From contig NZ_CP098740.1 in NCBI RefSeq assembly GCF_026167665.1, forward strand, positions 6,510,001 through 6,574,000: DNA of 64,000 nt. Direction: 5' to 3'. The stretch is from Streptomyces drozdowiczii (lineage in GTDB: Bacteria > Actinomycetota > Actinomycetes > Streptomycetales > Streptomycetaceae). How positions within the stretch are numbered: the stretch's first letter is position 1; every line of letters starts with the position of its first letter. Positions 1 to 10,988 of this stretch are shown piece by piece. A program made the translations under genes and the position numbers. A model generated the notes under the pieces. That model did not search any database, was not told where the DNA came from, and saw only the letters and a program-made list of their open reading frames with translations.

Positions 1-1
1 G

Positions 2-838
2 CACAGCTGCGTACGCGACACCAGGTCGCTGCGGTTCAGCGTGCTGCGCGAGACCGGCAAGGGCTTCGAGGCCGTCCCCGACCCGCTCAAGGGCGGCCTC
101 CAGACCTCCCCGCGCCTCGGCGACGGCGTCGTGCGCCACGCGCTCACCTTCACGGTGAAGCCCGGCACCGAGGACATCGTGGCCAAGCTCCTCGCCGACT
201 ACGAGTCGCCCCGCTCCCGCGTGGACGACCACACCCGGCTGCGCCGCACCTCGCTCTTCATGCACGGCAACCGCGTGGTGCGCGCCGTCGAGGTCGAGGG
301 CGACCTGATGGCCGCCCTGCGGCACGTCTCCCGCCAGCCCGAGATCCGCGCCGTCGAGGAGGCCATCAACCCCTACCTCGAACAGGACCGGGACCTCGCC
401 GACCCCGACTCCGCCCGGATGTTCTTCACCCGCGCGGCGCTGCCCACCGTGCACCACGTCTCGGCCGGCCGTCACGCCCCCGAGAGCCTGCAGCGGCACG
501 CCGTGTTCTACCAGGCCAAGGAGGGCTGCGGGATGGCCCTGGCCCGCCTCCTGGCCGGCCACGACGAGGAGGCCGCCGACGACACCGGCAGCCCCATCGA
601 CAGCAGCACCATCTTCCAGCGCGACGACGTCGTCGTACGCCTCCTGGAGGCGAGCGGCCCGCTCGACGCGCAGCCCGCCCAGGCCCTCGGCATCCACGGC
701 CCCGACAAGGCGGCCCGCCTGGCCCGCCTCCTGGACGGCGAGGCGAACGCCGTCCCCGCCACCGACCAGGACGCCGCGCGCTTCCTCGCCCGGTCCGAGA
801 TGCGACTGATCACCGACCGGCGCGCCGCGGATTCCTGA
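2..838 (+). CDS. SchA/CurD-like spore-pigment protein (whiE ORFI type), 5' end outside window
   Basis: The frame is open from base 2, so the gene almost certainly starts before the window; a GTG at 41 is the first possible internal start but has no ribosome-binding site. The visible part (about 278 residues) has two ferredoxin-like alpha/beta repeats: residues from [19 protein letters not shown], and a second copy from [19 protein letters not shown]. This duplication is typical of SchA/CurD-domain proteins, which are found at the head of spore-pigment type II polyketide clusters (whiE ORFI, sch, cur). Their chemical role is unsettled; they are thought to assist polyketide tailoring. It is followed 73 bp later by the cupin gene of the same operon. 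The family call is firm because all six following genes match the whiE order. Confidence 0.85.
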   Translation, partial: HSCVRDTRSLRFSVLRETGKGFEAVPDPLKGGLQTSPRLGDGVVRHALTFTVKPGTEDIVAKLLADYESPRSRVDDHTRLRRTSLFMHGNRVVRAVEVEGDLMAALRHVSRQPEIRAVEEAINPYLEQDRDLADPDSARMFFTRAALPTVHHVSAGRHAPESLQRHAVFYQAKEGCGMALARLLAGHDEEAADDTGSPIDSSTIFQRDDVVVRLLEASGPLDAQPAQALGIHGPDKAARLARLLDGEANAVPATDQDAARFLARSEMRLITDRRAADS

Positions 839-911
839 ACCGCGCTCCGGCACCCGGGCCCTCGCCCGACCCGTCACCCCACGCGCCCAGCGCCCAGGAG
901 GAGAAGCAGAG

Positions 912-1346
912 ATGACCACCCACCGGCCACGCATCGTGGACCTCAGTGAGACCCAGCCCAACACCAGGCGCGGAGGCGACCTGCGCGCCCTGCTCACCCC
1001 CACCGCGGTGGGCGCCACCAGCGGCTTCATGGGCCTCGCCCTCGTCGACCCCGGCGACCGCATCGGCGAGCACTACCACCCGTACTCCGAGGAGTTCGTG
1101 TACGTCGTGCAGGGGCACCTGGAGGTCGACCTGGACGGGGAGACGCACACCATGCGCCCCGACCAGGGCCTGCTGATCCCCCCGCACGTCCGCCACCGCT
1201 TCCGCAACGTCGGCGACACCGAGGCCCGCATGGTCTTCCACCTCGGCCCGCTCGCCCCCCGCCCCGAACTCGGCCACGTCGACACCGAGGTGACCGAGAC
1301 CGCCGAGCGGGGTGCCCCGCCAGAACGAACCGAGGCCGCGTCATGA
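912..1346 (+). CDS. Cupin-domain protein of the spore-pigment cluster (whiE ORFII type)
   Basis: This 144-residue protein has a single cupin fold. The two metal-binding motifs are visible: [23 protein letters not shown] (first His pair and Glu) around residues 53-76, and a second His-bearing motif [13 protein letters not shown] around residues 93-105. Cupins at this place in whiE-type clusters (CurC, SchB) are believed to help cyclisation or oxidation of the nascent pigment polyketide. An AGGAGGAG ribosome-binding site lies just before the ATG. The stop codon overlaps the start of KS-alpha (ATGA), so the two are translationally coupled. The role is inferred from family and position. Confidence 0.85.
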   Translation: MTTHRPRIVDLSETQPNTRRGGDLRALLTPTAVGATSGFMGLALVDPGDRIGEHYHPYSEEFVYVVQGHLEVDLDGETHTMRPDQGLLIPPHVRHRFRNVGDTEARMVFHLGPLAPRPELGHVDTEVTETAERGAPPERTEAAS

Positions 1347-2601
1347 CCCGGCGCGTGGCGGTCACCGGAGTCGGCGTCGTCGCCCCGGGCGGCATCGGGG
1401 CCCCGGCCTTCTGGGACCTGCTCTCCAACGGCCGCACCGCGACCCGGGGCATCACCCTCTTCGACCCGGCGGGCTTCCGCTCCCGGATCGCCGCCGAGTG
1501 CGACTTCGACCCGGCGGCCCACGGGCTGGACGACGAGGACACCGCACGCGCGGACCGGTACGTCCAGTTCGCGATGGTGGCCGCCCGCGAGGCGCTCGCC
1601 GACGCCGGTCTGGACCCGGAGCGCACCGACCCCTGGCGGATGGGCGTCTCCCTCGGCACCGCGGTCGGCGGAACCACCCGCCTGGAGCACGACTACGTCG
1701 CCGTCAGCGAGAAGGGCGCGCGCTGGGACGTCGACCACCGCCGGGCCGGCCCCCACCTGGAACGGGCCTTCTCGCCCAGCTCGCTGGCCTCCGCCGTCGC
1801 CGAGCAGGTCGGCGCCCACGGCCCCGTGCAGACCGTCTCCACCGGCTGCACCTCGGGCCTGGACGCCATCGGCTACGCCTTCCACTCCATCGAGGAGGGC
1901 CGGGTCGACGTCTGCATAGCCGGTGCGTCGGACTCGCCGATCACCCCGATCACCGTGGCCTGCTTCGACGCGATCAAGGCGACGTCGCCCAACAACGACG
2001 ACGCGGAGCACGCCTCCCGCCCCTTCGACGCACGCCGCGACGGCTTCGTCATGGGCGAGGGCGGAGCCGTACTCGTCCTGGAGGAGCTGGAACACGCCCG
2101 GGCCCGCGGGGCGACGGTGTACTGCGAGATCGCCGGCTACGCCACCTTCGGCAACGCCTACCACATGACCGGGCTCACCCCCGAGGGCCTGGAGATGGCC
2201 GAGGCCATCAACCGGGCGCTCGGCCACGGCCGGATCTCCCCGCAGGACATCGACTACGTCAACGCGCACGGGTCGGGCACCAAGCAGAACGACCGGCACG
2301 AGACCGCCGCCGTCAAACGGGCCCTCGGCGCGCACGCCCACAAGGTGCCGATGAGCTCCATCAAGTCGATGGTGGGCCACTCCCTCGGCGCGATCGGGGC
2401 GATCGAGATCGCCGCCTGCGTCCTGGCCCTGGTCAACCAGACGGTGCCGCCGACGGCCAACTACGAGTCCCCGGACCCGGAGTGCGACCTCGACTACGTG
2501 CCGCGCACCGCCCGCCCCTGAAGCTGCGCAGCGTCCTCTCGGTCGGCAGCGGCTTCGGCGGCTTCCAGTCCGCGGTGGCCCTGACCCGAGGGAGGACATG
2601 A
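1343..2601 (+). CDS. Ketosynthase alpha (KS-alpha) of the spore-pigment type II PKS, frameshifted near its 3' end
   Basis: This is the catalytic half of the minimal PKS; it condenses malonyl-ACP units with the KS-beta partner. The active-site residues are all present: Cys169 ([10 protein letters not shown]), His309 (VNAHGSGT) and His346 (VGHSLGA). The first frame stops at 2521 after 392 residues. The conserved family C-terminus ([17 protein letters not shown]) follows at once in another frame and ends at 2601. Adding one C to the run at 2515-2518 gives a continuous 419-residue protein of normal length, whose stop then overlaps the KS-beta start (ATGA), as expected for these coupled genes. I read this as a likely sequencing undercall. 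If the frameshift is real, pigment synthesis would be lost. Confidence 0.93.
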
Positions 2602-3839
2602 TGAGCACCCGAAAGGCCCGGCGCACCGTTGTCACCGGCATCGGCGTCGTCGCCCCCAACGGCACCAGTACCGAAGCCTTCTGGAAGCGCACCCAGGAAG
2701 GCATGAGCGTCCTGGACCGGGTCACCCGCGAAGGCTGCGAGGACCTGCCGCTGCGCGTCGCCGGCGAGGTCCGCGGCTTCGACCCGGTCGCCCTCATCGA
2801 GGAGCGCTACCTCGTCCAGACCGACCGGTTCACGCACTTCGCGATGGCCGCCGCCGACATGGCGCTGGACGACGCCCGGCTGGGCCGCGCCGACTACGAG
2901 GACCGGCCGTTCGGCGTCGGCGTGGTCACCGCGGCCGGCTCCGGCGGCGGCGAGTTCGGCCAGCGCGAACTGCAACGGCTGTGGGGCCAGGGCTCCACGT
3001 ATGTCGGCCCCTACCAGTCGATCGCCTGGTTCTACGCGGCGAGCACCGGCCAGATCTCCATCCGCGGCGGCTTCAAGGGCCCGTGCGCGGTGGTGGCCAG
3101 TGACGAGGCGGGCGGCCTGGACGCGCTCGCGCACGCCGACCGCTCCGTGCGGCGCGGCACCGACGCGGTCGTGGTCGGCGCGGCGGAGGCCCCGCTCGCG
3201 CCGTACTCCGTGGTCTGCCAGCTCGGCTACCGCGACCTGAGCGCGGCCGAGGACCCGACGCGGGCCTACCGCCCCTTCACCTCGGACGCCTGCGGCTTCG
3301 TGCCCGCCGAGGGCGGCGCGATGTTCGTGGTCGAGGAGGAGGAGTCGGCCCGCGAGCGCGGCGCCCGGGCCCGGGCGGAGATCGCGGGCCACGCCGCCAC
3401 CTTCACCACGGCCGCCCACTGGGAGGAGTCCCGCGAGGGCCTTGCCCACGCCATCGAGGGCGCGCTGCGGGAAGCCGGCTGCGCCCCCGAGGAGGTCGAC
3501 GTCGTCTTCGCGGACGCGCTCGGCTCGCCGGCCGCCGACCGGGCCGAGGCGCTGGCCCTGGCCGACGCGCTCGGCCCGCACAGCCGGCGCGTCCCGGTCA
3601 CCGCCCCCAAGACCGGCATCGGCCGGGCCTACTGCGGGGGACCGGTCCTGGACGCGGCGGCGGCCGTCCTCGCCATGGAGGACGGCCTCGTCCCGCCCAC
3701 GCCCAACGTGTTCGACGTCTGCCACGACCTGGACGTCGTCACCGAACGGGCCCGTCCCGCCGAACTGCGCACCGCGCTCGTGCTCAGCCGCGGCCTCATG
3801 GGCTCGAACGCGGCCCTGGTGCTCCGGCGCCCCGCGTGA
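2598..3839 (+). CDS. Ketosynthase beta / chain-length factor (KS-beta, CLF)
   Basis: This 413-residue ketosynthase-like protein pairs with KS-alpha. It keeps the thiolase fold but not the catalytic residues. At the place of the active-site Cys (GPCAVVASDEAGGLDAL, residues 161-177) there is Glu170, and the His-bearing motifs are degraded (the NAHGSGT equivalent reads ADALGSP). Loss of the nucleophile defines a chain-length factor. Many CLFs have Gln here, so Glu is worth noting. The start is ATGATG at 2598, overlapping the corrected KS-alpha stop. The gene is the fourth of the whiE-like operon. Confidence 0.92.
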   Translation: MMSTRKARRTVVTGIGVVAPNGTSTEAFWKRTQEGMSVLDRVTREGCEDLPLRVAGEVRGFDPVALIEERYLVQTDRFTHFAMAAADMALDDARLGRADYEDRPFGVGVVTAAGSGGGEFGQRELQRLWGQGSTYVGPYQSIAWFYAASTGQISIRGGFKGPCAVVASDEAGGLDALAHADRSVRRGTDAVVVGAAEAPLAPYSVVCQLGYRDLSAAEDPTRAYRPFTSDACGFVPAEGGAMFVVEEEESARERGARARAEIAGHAATFTTAAHWEESREGLAHAIEGALREAGCAPEEVDVVFADALGSPAADRAEALALADALGPHSRRVPVTAPKTGIGRAYCGGPVLDAAAAVLAMEDGLVPPTPNVFDVCHDLDVVTERARPAELRTALVLSRGLMGSNAALVLRRPA

Positions 3840-3885
3840 GTCCGTCCCCCTCGCGTCCACCCCTCGTGAGAAGGAGTAGTCCCTC

Positions 3886-4143
3886 ATGACCGAACGACTG
3901 ACGTACGAAGAACTCGCCGCCCTCATGAAGAAGGGCGCCGGCCTCTCCGTCGACCCCAAGGAGATGGAGAACCGCTCCGACGCCGCCTTCGACGAGTACG
4001 GCCTCGACTCCCTCGGCCTGCTCGGCATCGTTGGCGTACTCGAGAACCGGCACGGGCAGCCGCTGCCGGCCGACGCGGACCGGTGCAAGACGCCCCGCGA
4101 GTTCCTCGACCTCGTCAACAACAGCCTCATGACAGGAGCCTGA
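3886..4143 (+). CDS. Acyl carrier protein of the spore-pigment PKS
   Basis: This 85-residue acyl carrier protein carries the growing polyketide chain. The phosphopantetheine attachment motif is YGLDSLGLLGI, with Ser42 as the attachment residue. The length and single-domain form are normal for a type II PKS ACP. A GAGAAGGAG ribosome-binding site precedes the ATG. It lies between KS-beta and the aromatase/cyclase, the standard whiE ORFV place, and its stop is one base before the GTG start of the cyclase. Confidence 0.93.
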   Translation: MTERLTYEELAALMKKGAGLSVDPKEMENRSDAAFDEYGLDSLGLLGIVGVLENRHGQPLPADADRCKTPREFLDLVNNSLMTGA

Positions 4144-4623
<480 letters not shown>

Positions 4624-4643
4624 CCGGCAGAAGGGCACCCCTC

Positions 4644-4976
4644 ATGCACCACGCACTGATCGTGGCCCGGATGGCGCCGGGATCCGCCCCGGACATCGCG
4701 GAACTGTTCGCCGCGTCCGACAACAGCGAACTGCCGCACCTGGTCGGCGTCACCCGCCGCAAGCTCTTCCAGTTCGGCGACGTCTACCTGCACATGATCG
4801 AGTCCGAGCACCCGCCCGGGCCGGAGATCGCCAAGGTGACCGAGCACCCGGAGTTCCGGGCCATCAGCGAACGGCTCACCGCCTTCATCAGCCCGTACGA
4901 CCCCGAGACGTGGCGCGGGCCGAAGGACGCGATGGCCCAGGAGTTCTACCGCTGGGAGCGCGGCGCTTCCGCGTGA
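4644..4976 (+). CDS. TcmI-family type II polyketide cyclase (whiE ORFVII type)
   Basis: This 110-residue protein has the small ferredoxin-like fold of TcmI cyclases. Typical features are the start (HHALIVARMAPGSAPDIAELF), the GVTRRKLFQFGDVYLHMIE stretch and the end (FYRWER). It probably closes a later ring of the spore-pigment polyketide. It starts 20 bp after the SRPBCC cyclase and is the last gene before a strong terminator, so it ends the operon. The order cupin, KS-alpha, KS-beta, ACP, cyclase, TcmI matches whiE ORFII-VII. Confidence 0.88.
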   Translation: MHHALIVARMAPGSAPDIAELFAASDNSELPHLVGVTRRKLFQFGDVYLHMIESEHPPGPEIAKVTEHPEFRAISERLTAFISPYDPETWRGPKDAMAQEFYRWERGASA

Positions 4977-4986
4977 GCGACGACCA

Positions 4987-5025
4987 CCGCCCCGGTCCCG
5001 GCCACAGAGGCCGGGACCGGGGCGG
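4987..5025. terminator. Hairpin terminator between the pigment operon and the convergent methyltransferase
   Basis: A perfect 17-bp inverted repeat (4987-5003 with 5009-5025) encloses a 5-base loop and is followed by TTT on the plus strand. It sits between two convergent genes, so it can serve both directions. Confidence 0.85.
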
Positions 5026-5045
5026 TTTCGCGTACGCCCGGAGGG

Positions 5046-6107
5046 TCAGTCCGGAACCACGCACTCGAAGGCGTGCAGATACGGATTGACCGGGCGGACG
5101 CCGTCGATCCGCAGCCCCGCGTCGGAGAGCCGGTCCACCAGGCTCTGCCGGGTGTGCTTGGCGCCGCCCACGTTCAGGAGCAGCAGCAGGTCCATGGCGG
5201 TCGTGAACCGCATGGACGGGGTGTCGTCCACCAGGTTCTCGATGACGACGACCCGGGCGCCGGGACGGGCCGCCCGGACGACGGCGGCGAGCGCCCGGCG
5301 GGTGGACTCGTCGTCCCACTCCAGGATGTTCTTGATGATGTACAGGTCGGCGGCGACCGGGATGCCCTCCCGGCAGTCCCCGGCCACGATCGACGCCCGC
5401 CCGGCCAGCGCGCCGCCGTCCCGCAGCCGCTCGTCGGCCCGGGCGATCACCCCCGGCAGGTCCATCAGCGTGCCGTTCACCGACGGGTGCTTCTCCAGCA
5501 GACTCGCCAGTACGTGCCCCTGGCCGCCGCCGATGTCGGCCACCGAGGAGACCCCGGTGAGGTCGAGCAGGGCGGCGACGTCCAGCGCCGACTGCACGCT
5601 GGACGTGGTCATCGCCGCGTTGAACACCTGCGCCGACTCGTGGGCGTCCTGGTGGAGGTAGTCGAAGAACTCCTTGCCGAACACGTCCTCGAAGACGTTG
5701 CCGCCGGAGCGCACCGCGTCCTCCAGGCGGGGCCACACCTCCCAGGTCCAGGGCTCGGTGCACCACAGCGAGATCGCCCGCAGGCTGTCCGGGGCGTCCT
5801 CCCGCAGCAGCCGGGACATGTCGGTGTGCGCGAAGGTGCCGTCGGCGTTCTCGGTGAAGACGCCGTAGCAGGCGAGCGCCCGCAGCAGCCGCCGCAGCGG
5901 CCCGGGCTCGGTCCCCACCGCCTCGGCGAGCCGCTCCGGGGTCTCGGGGGTGTCGCCGAGCGCGTCGGCGACACCCAGCCGGGCGACGGCGCGCACGGCG
6001 GCGGAGCGGGCCGCGCCGAACACCAGCTCGCGCAGCCGCATCGCGGGCTGAGGGGTGGGAAGGGGCTGGACGGGAGTGGTGCCGGGGGTGGTGCTCACGG
6101 TGGTCAT
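5046..6107 (-). CDS. SAM-dependent O-methyltransferase (acetylserotonin O-methyltransferase type)
   Basis: This 353-residue protein has the two-part layout of polyketide and phenylpropanoid O-methyltransferases. An N-terminal dimerisation and winged-helix region (LRELVFGAARSAAVRAVARL to GVFTENADGTFAHT) is followed by a Rossmann SAM-binding domain with VADIGGGQGHVLASLL (motif I) and the late motif DLYIIKNILEWDDE. The ATG at 6107 is preferred to an ATG at 6149 because it follows an AGGAGAAG sequence and does not overlap the upstream gene. It lies next to, and convergent with, the pigment operon, so methylation of the pigment is a reasonable guess, but the substrate is not visible. Confidence 0.82.
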   Translation of the reverse strand: MTTVSTTPGTTPVQPLPTPQPAMRLRELVFGAARSAAVRAVARLGVADALGDTPETPERLAEAVGTEPGPLRRLLRALACYGVFTENADGTFAHTDMSRLLREDAPDSLRAISLWCTEPWTWEVWPRLEDAVRSGGNVFEDVFGKEFFDYLHQDAHESAQVFNAAMTTSSVQSALDVAALLDLTGVSSVADIGGGQGHVLASLLEKHPSVNGTLMDLPGVIARADERLRDGGALAGRASIVAGDCREGIPVAADLYIIKNILEWDDESTRRALAAVVRAARPGARVVVIENLVDDTPSMRFTTAMDLLLLLNVGGAKHTRQSLVDRLSDAGLRIDGVRPVNPYLHAFECVVPD

Positions 6108-6142
6108 GCCGTCTCGCTTCTCCTCGTGCGGGGGGTCACCGG

Positions 6143-7216
6143 TCAGCACATCCCGGCCGGTGCGGAGGTCGTGCAGACATTGCCGGCGAACCGGTTGCCG
6201 GTGCCGGTGTCCCGGTTCGCCAGGTCAGCGGGCTGATTGCCGAGGACGACGTTGCCGCTGACGGTGTTGTCGGTGTTCTTCGCGCCCACGAAGCTCTTGA
6301 ACAGCACGACGCCGCCCGACAGCGGGGTGGCGCCCACGTTGTCGCGGATCACGTTGTTCCGCACCTCGGTGGACTCCGTACCGGTCAGCACGATCCCGGA
6401 ACCCTGGATCGCGGGCAGCCGGTCGGTGGCGGCGCAGAACTTGTTGTTGCCGGTGATCCGGTTGGAGCGGACCGACATGGCACCGGCCTGCGGGGTGCCC
6501 TCGTCGCCCACGACGAACACCCCGCTGCAATTCGCGGTGAAGGTGTTGTCGCGCACCGACAGGTTGCGCACCCGGCGCGCGGTGAACCCGATCCGGTTGT
6601 CGGTCAGCGTGTTGCGCCGGACCCGGGTGCCGCCGGTGTCGGTGGCGCCGCCCTCCTCGTCGACGCTGTTGGCGACGAAGATGCCCGCGTCCCCGTTGGA
6701 GCGGGCGGTGCTGTCCCGGATGTCGGAGCGGGTGGACCGCTGCTGCGCGATGCCCCAGACACCGTTGGCGTCGGCGGTCACCGAGCGGACCGACAGCCGG
6801 TCCGTCCAGGACGCCCACAGGCCGCTGCGGGCGAACCCGGTGACCCGCAGGGACCTGACGGTCACCCCGTCCACGGTGGCGCCCTTCGTCCCCAGGACGC
6901 AGATCCCGTTGCCCGCGCCGGCGCAGTCGTCGCCGGTCGCGGCCCGGCCGGCCGCGGGCATGATGATCGTGCCGTCACCGGAGCCGCGCAGGGTCAGGCC
7001 CGGCGTGCTGATCCGGACGCTCTCGCGGTAGGTCCCCGGCCGGACGACGACGGTGTCCCCGGGGCGCGCGGCGTCCACCGCCGCCTGGATGGACTGCCCC
7101 GGTGACACCACGCGCGCACCGGCCGCGGCGGCCGGTGCGGACGGCACCGCCGCGACCAGTCCGGCGGCCGATGCGGCTGCGATGCCCACGAGACGTGTGA
7201 TGTGTCGATTCCTCAT
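6143..7216 (-). CDS. Secreted right-handed parallel beta-helix protein
   Basis: This 357-residue protein has a signal peptide: a basic start, a hydrophobic run (LVGIAAASAAGLVAAVPSAP) and an AAAAGA cleavage region. The mature part begins with SIQAAVDAARPGDTVVVRPG and TYRESVRISTPGLTLRGSG, the start of pectate-lyase-like beta helices. Many short turns with asparagine ladders follow, for example VRRNTLTDNRIGFTARRV and VRSNRITGNNKF. Such proteins bind or cleave polysaccharides or act as surface proteins; no catalytic residues could be picked out. It is 35 bp upstream of the methyltransferase on the same strand and may be cotranscribed with it. Confidence 0.8.
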   Translation of the reverse strand: MRNRHITRLVGIAAASAAGLVAAVPSAPAAAAGARVVSPGQSIQAAVDAARPGDTVVVRPGTYRESVRISTPGLTLRGSGDGTIIMPAAGRAATGDDCAGAGNGICVLGTKGATVDGVTVRSLRVTGFARSGLWASWTDRLSVRSVTADANGVWGIAQQRSTRSDIRDSTARSNGDAGIFVANSVDEEGGATDTGGTRVRRNTLTDNRIGFTARRVRNLSVRDNTFTANCSGVFVVGDEGTPQAGAMSVRSNRITGNNKFCAATDRLPAIQGSGIVLTGTESTEVRNNVIRDNVGATPLSGGVVLFKSFVGAKNTDNTVSGNVVLGNQPADLANRDTGTGNRFAGNVCTTSAPAGMC

Positions 7217-7325
7217 GAGCCGAAGCTATGGGCGATCCCGGCTCGGTGCCACGCACGGTGACCGGTTGGACGCGGGACGTGCCCGAATGGCTCACGCCCG
7301 CGCCTCCCTCGGTAGCGTGGTGGGC

Positions 7326-7733
7326 GTGACAGCCGAACGTGACCTCCGAGCCCTGCTGAGCGACCTGAGCCCCGAGCACCGCCCCGGCCGGTACGTCTAC
7401 GCCACCGTGCCGGACGGCACCCTGCCCGGCGGCGTCGCACCCGTCGTCACGGTCCGCGAGCGCGAAGGGCTCACCCTGGTGCTCCCCGAGGCCGAGGCCG
7501 CGGCGGCCGGGCTGACGTACACCTACGTCGCCGGCTGGATCACCCTGCGGGTGCACTCGGCGCTGGAGGCGGTGGGTCTGACCGCCGCGGTGTCGCTCGC
7601 GCTCACCGACGCGGGCATCAGCTGCAACGTGGTGGCGGGCTTCCACCACGACCACCTCTTCGTGCCGTACGAGCGGGTGGGCGACGCCGTCGCCGTGCTG
7701 GAACGGCTGGCCGCGGAGTCGCGCACCGGGTGA
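7326..7733 (+). CDS. ACT-domain protein (ACT_3 family)
   Basis: This 135-residue protein starts at a GTG. It has an N-terminal region RDLRALLSDLSPEHRPGRYVY and a C-terminal ACT-type half (GWITLRVHSALEAVGLTAAV, then ISCNVVAGFHHDHLFVPYER). This matches the small bacterial ACT_3 proteins, which are predicted to bind amino acids or similar ligands. No enzyme domain is attached. There is no good ribosome-binding site before the GTG, so the mRNA may be leaderless. It is divergent from the beta-helix gene. The ligand is unknown. Confidence 0.75.
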   Translation: MTAERDLRALLSDLSPEHRPGRYVYATVPDGTLPGGVAPVVTVREREGLTLVLPEAEAAAAGLTYTYVAGWITLRVHSALEAVGLTAAVSLALTDAGISCNVVAGFHHDHLFVPYERVGDAVAVLERLAAESRTG

Positions 7734-7761
7734 GAGGTGTGCACACGAGGAAGGCGTGTGG

Positions 7762-7809
7762 TGTACCGAGGTGTGGCCCCGGGCCTGTACCGAGGTGTGC
7801 CCCGGGCCT
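7762..7809. repeat. 24-bp tandem repeat upstream of the 7864 gene
   Basis: Two near-identical copies of TGTACCGAGGTGTGGCCCCG plus GCC follow one another with a 24-bp period (from 7762 and 7786). The second copy lacks one G. They are preceded by the palindrome GTGTGCACAC near 7739. The position just before a gene start suggests a regulatory site, but no known operator was recognised. Confidence 0.45.
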
Positions 7810-7863
7810 GGGCATATGCCGGTTCGGGCCCGGCTCGGCGAGGTGAGCTGGGACACGTAACAT

Positions 7864-8370
7864 ATGTGCATGTCCTTCCTCCGCCGCCGCAGCGCCGCCA
7901 CACCCGCGGGCCCCGACTTCGACGTCCTGGCCATGGACCCCGGTGACTGGCCCGGCAACCTCGGCGCCGGTCTGCTCCCCGCACCCGACGGCAGCTGCCA
8001 GGGAGTGTTCCTCCGGTACGACCTGTTCGGCGGGCGTGGCCCCGCGATGATCATCGGCAACCTGCCGGAGGGATCGCCCGCGCGCGAGACCGAGGAGGGG
8101 CAGGTCCCCTTCGAGGTGGCCCAGCTGCTGCTGGCGCTGGAGAACGACGAGCCGGTCGAGGTCACCGGCACCGAGGACATGCCGGTCATGCAGGGCGACA
8201 ACCTCATGATCGTGCGCCGGGTGAAGCTCTCCGAGAGCCGCATCTCCTGCGTGCAGTTCGACCGCAGCGACGGTGTGCTCGTCACCATCGCCAGCTGGGA
8301 CCGGCCCATCACCGACGACCTGTACGCCCTCCTCAAGCCGCTGCCCGCCGAGCTCTTCCAGCAGGGCTGA
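7864..8370 (+). CDS. Conserved hypothetical protein
   Basis: I do not recognise this 168-residue protein. It is a soluble, acidic, well-coded Streptomyces-style protein with no signal peptide or membrane segment. The start may be ATG 7864 or ATG 7870; neither has a clear ribosome-binding site, and ACATATG lies at the start. The middle region (EVAQLLLALENDEPVEVTGT) and the end (YALLKPLPAELFQQG) are well defined. It stands alone, ending just before a perfect hairpin that separates it from the convergent geosmin synthase gene. Confidence 0.65.
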   Translation: MCMSFLRRRSAATPAGPDFDVLAMDPGDWPGNLGAGLLPAPDGSCQGVFLRYDLFGGRGPAMIIGNLPEGSPARETEEGQVPFEVAQLLLALENDEPVEVTGTEDMPVMQGDNLMIVRRVKLSESRISCVQFDRSDGVLVTIASWDRPITDDLYALLKPLPAELFQQG

Positions 8371-8377
8371 GCGCACA

Positions 8378-8413
8378 CCGCGGTCACCGGGCGGTGCCGC
8401 CCGGTGACCGCGG
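8378..8413. terminator. Perfect hairpin terminator between 7864 gene and geosmin synthase
   Basis: A 16-bp perfect inverted repeat (8378-8393 with 8398-8413) has a four-base GTGC loop and lies between two convergent genes. There is no long T run, as is common for Streptomyces terminators. Confidence 0.8.
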
Positions 8414-8427
8414 CACACCGGCGGGAG

Positions 8428-10988
<2,561 letters not shown>

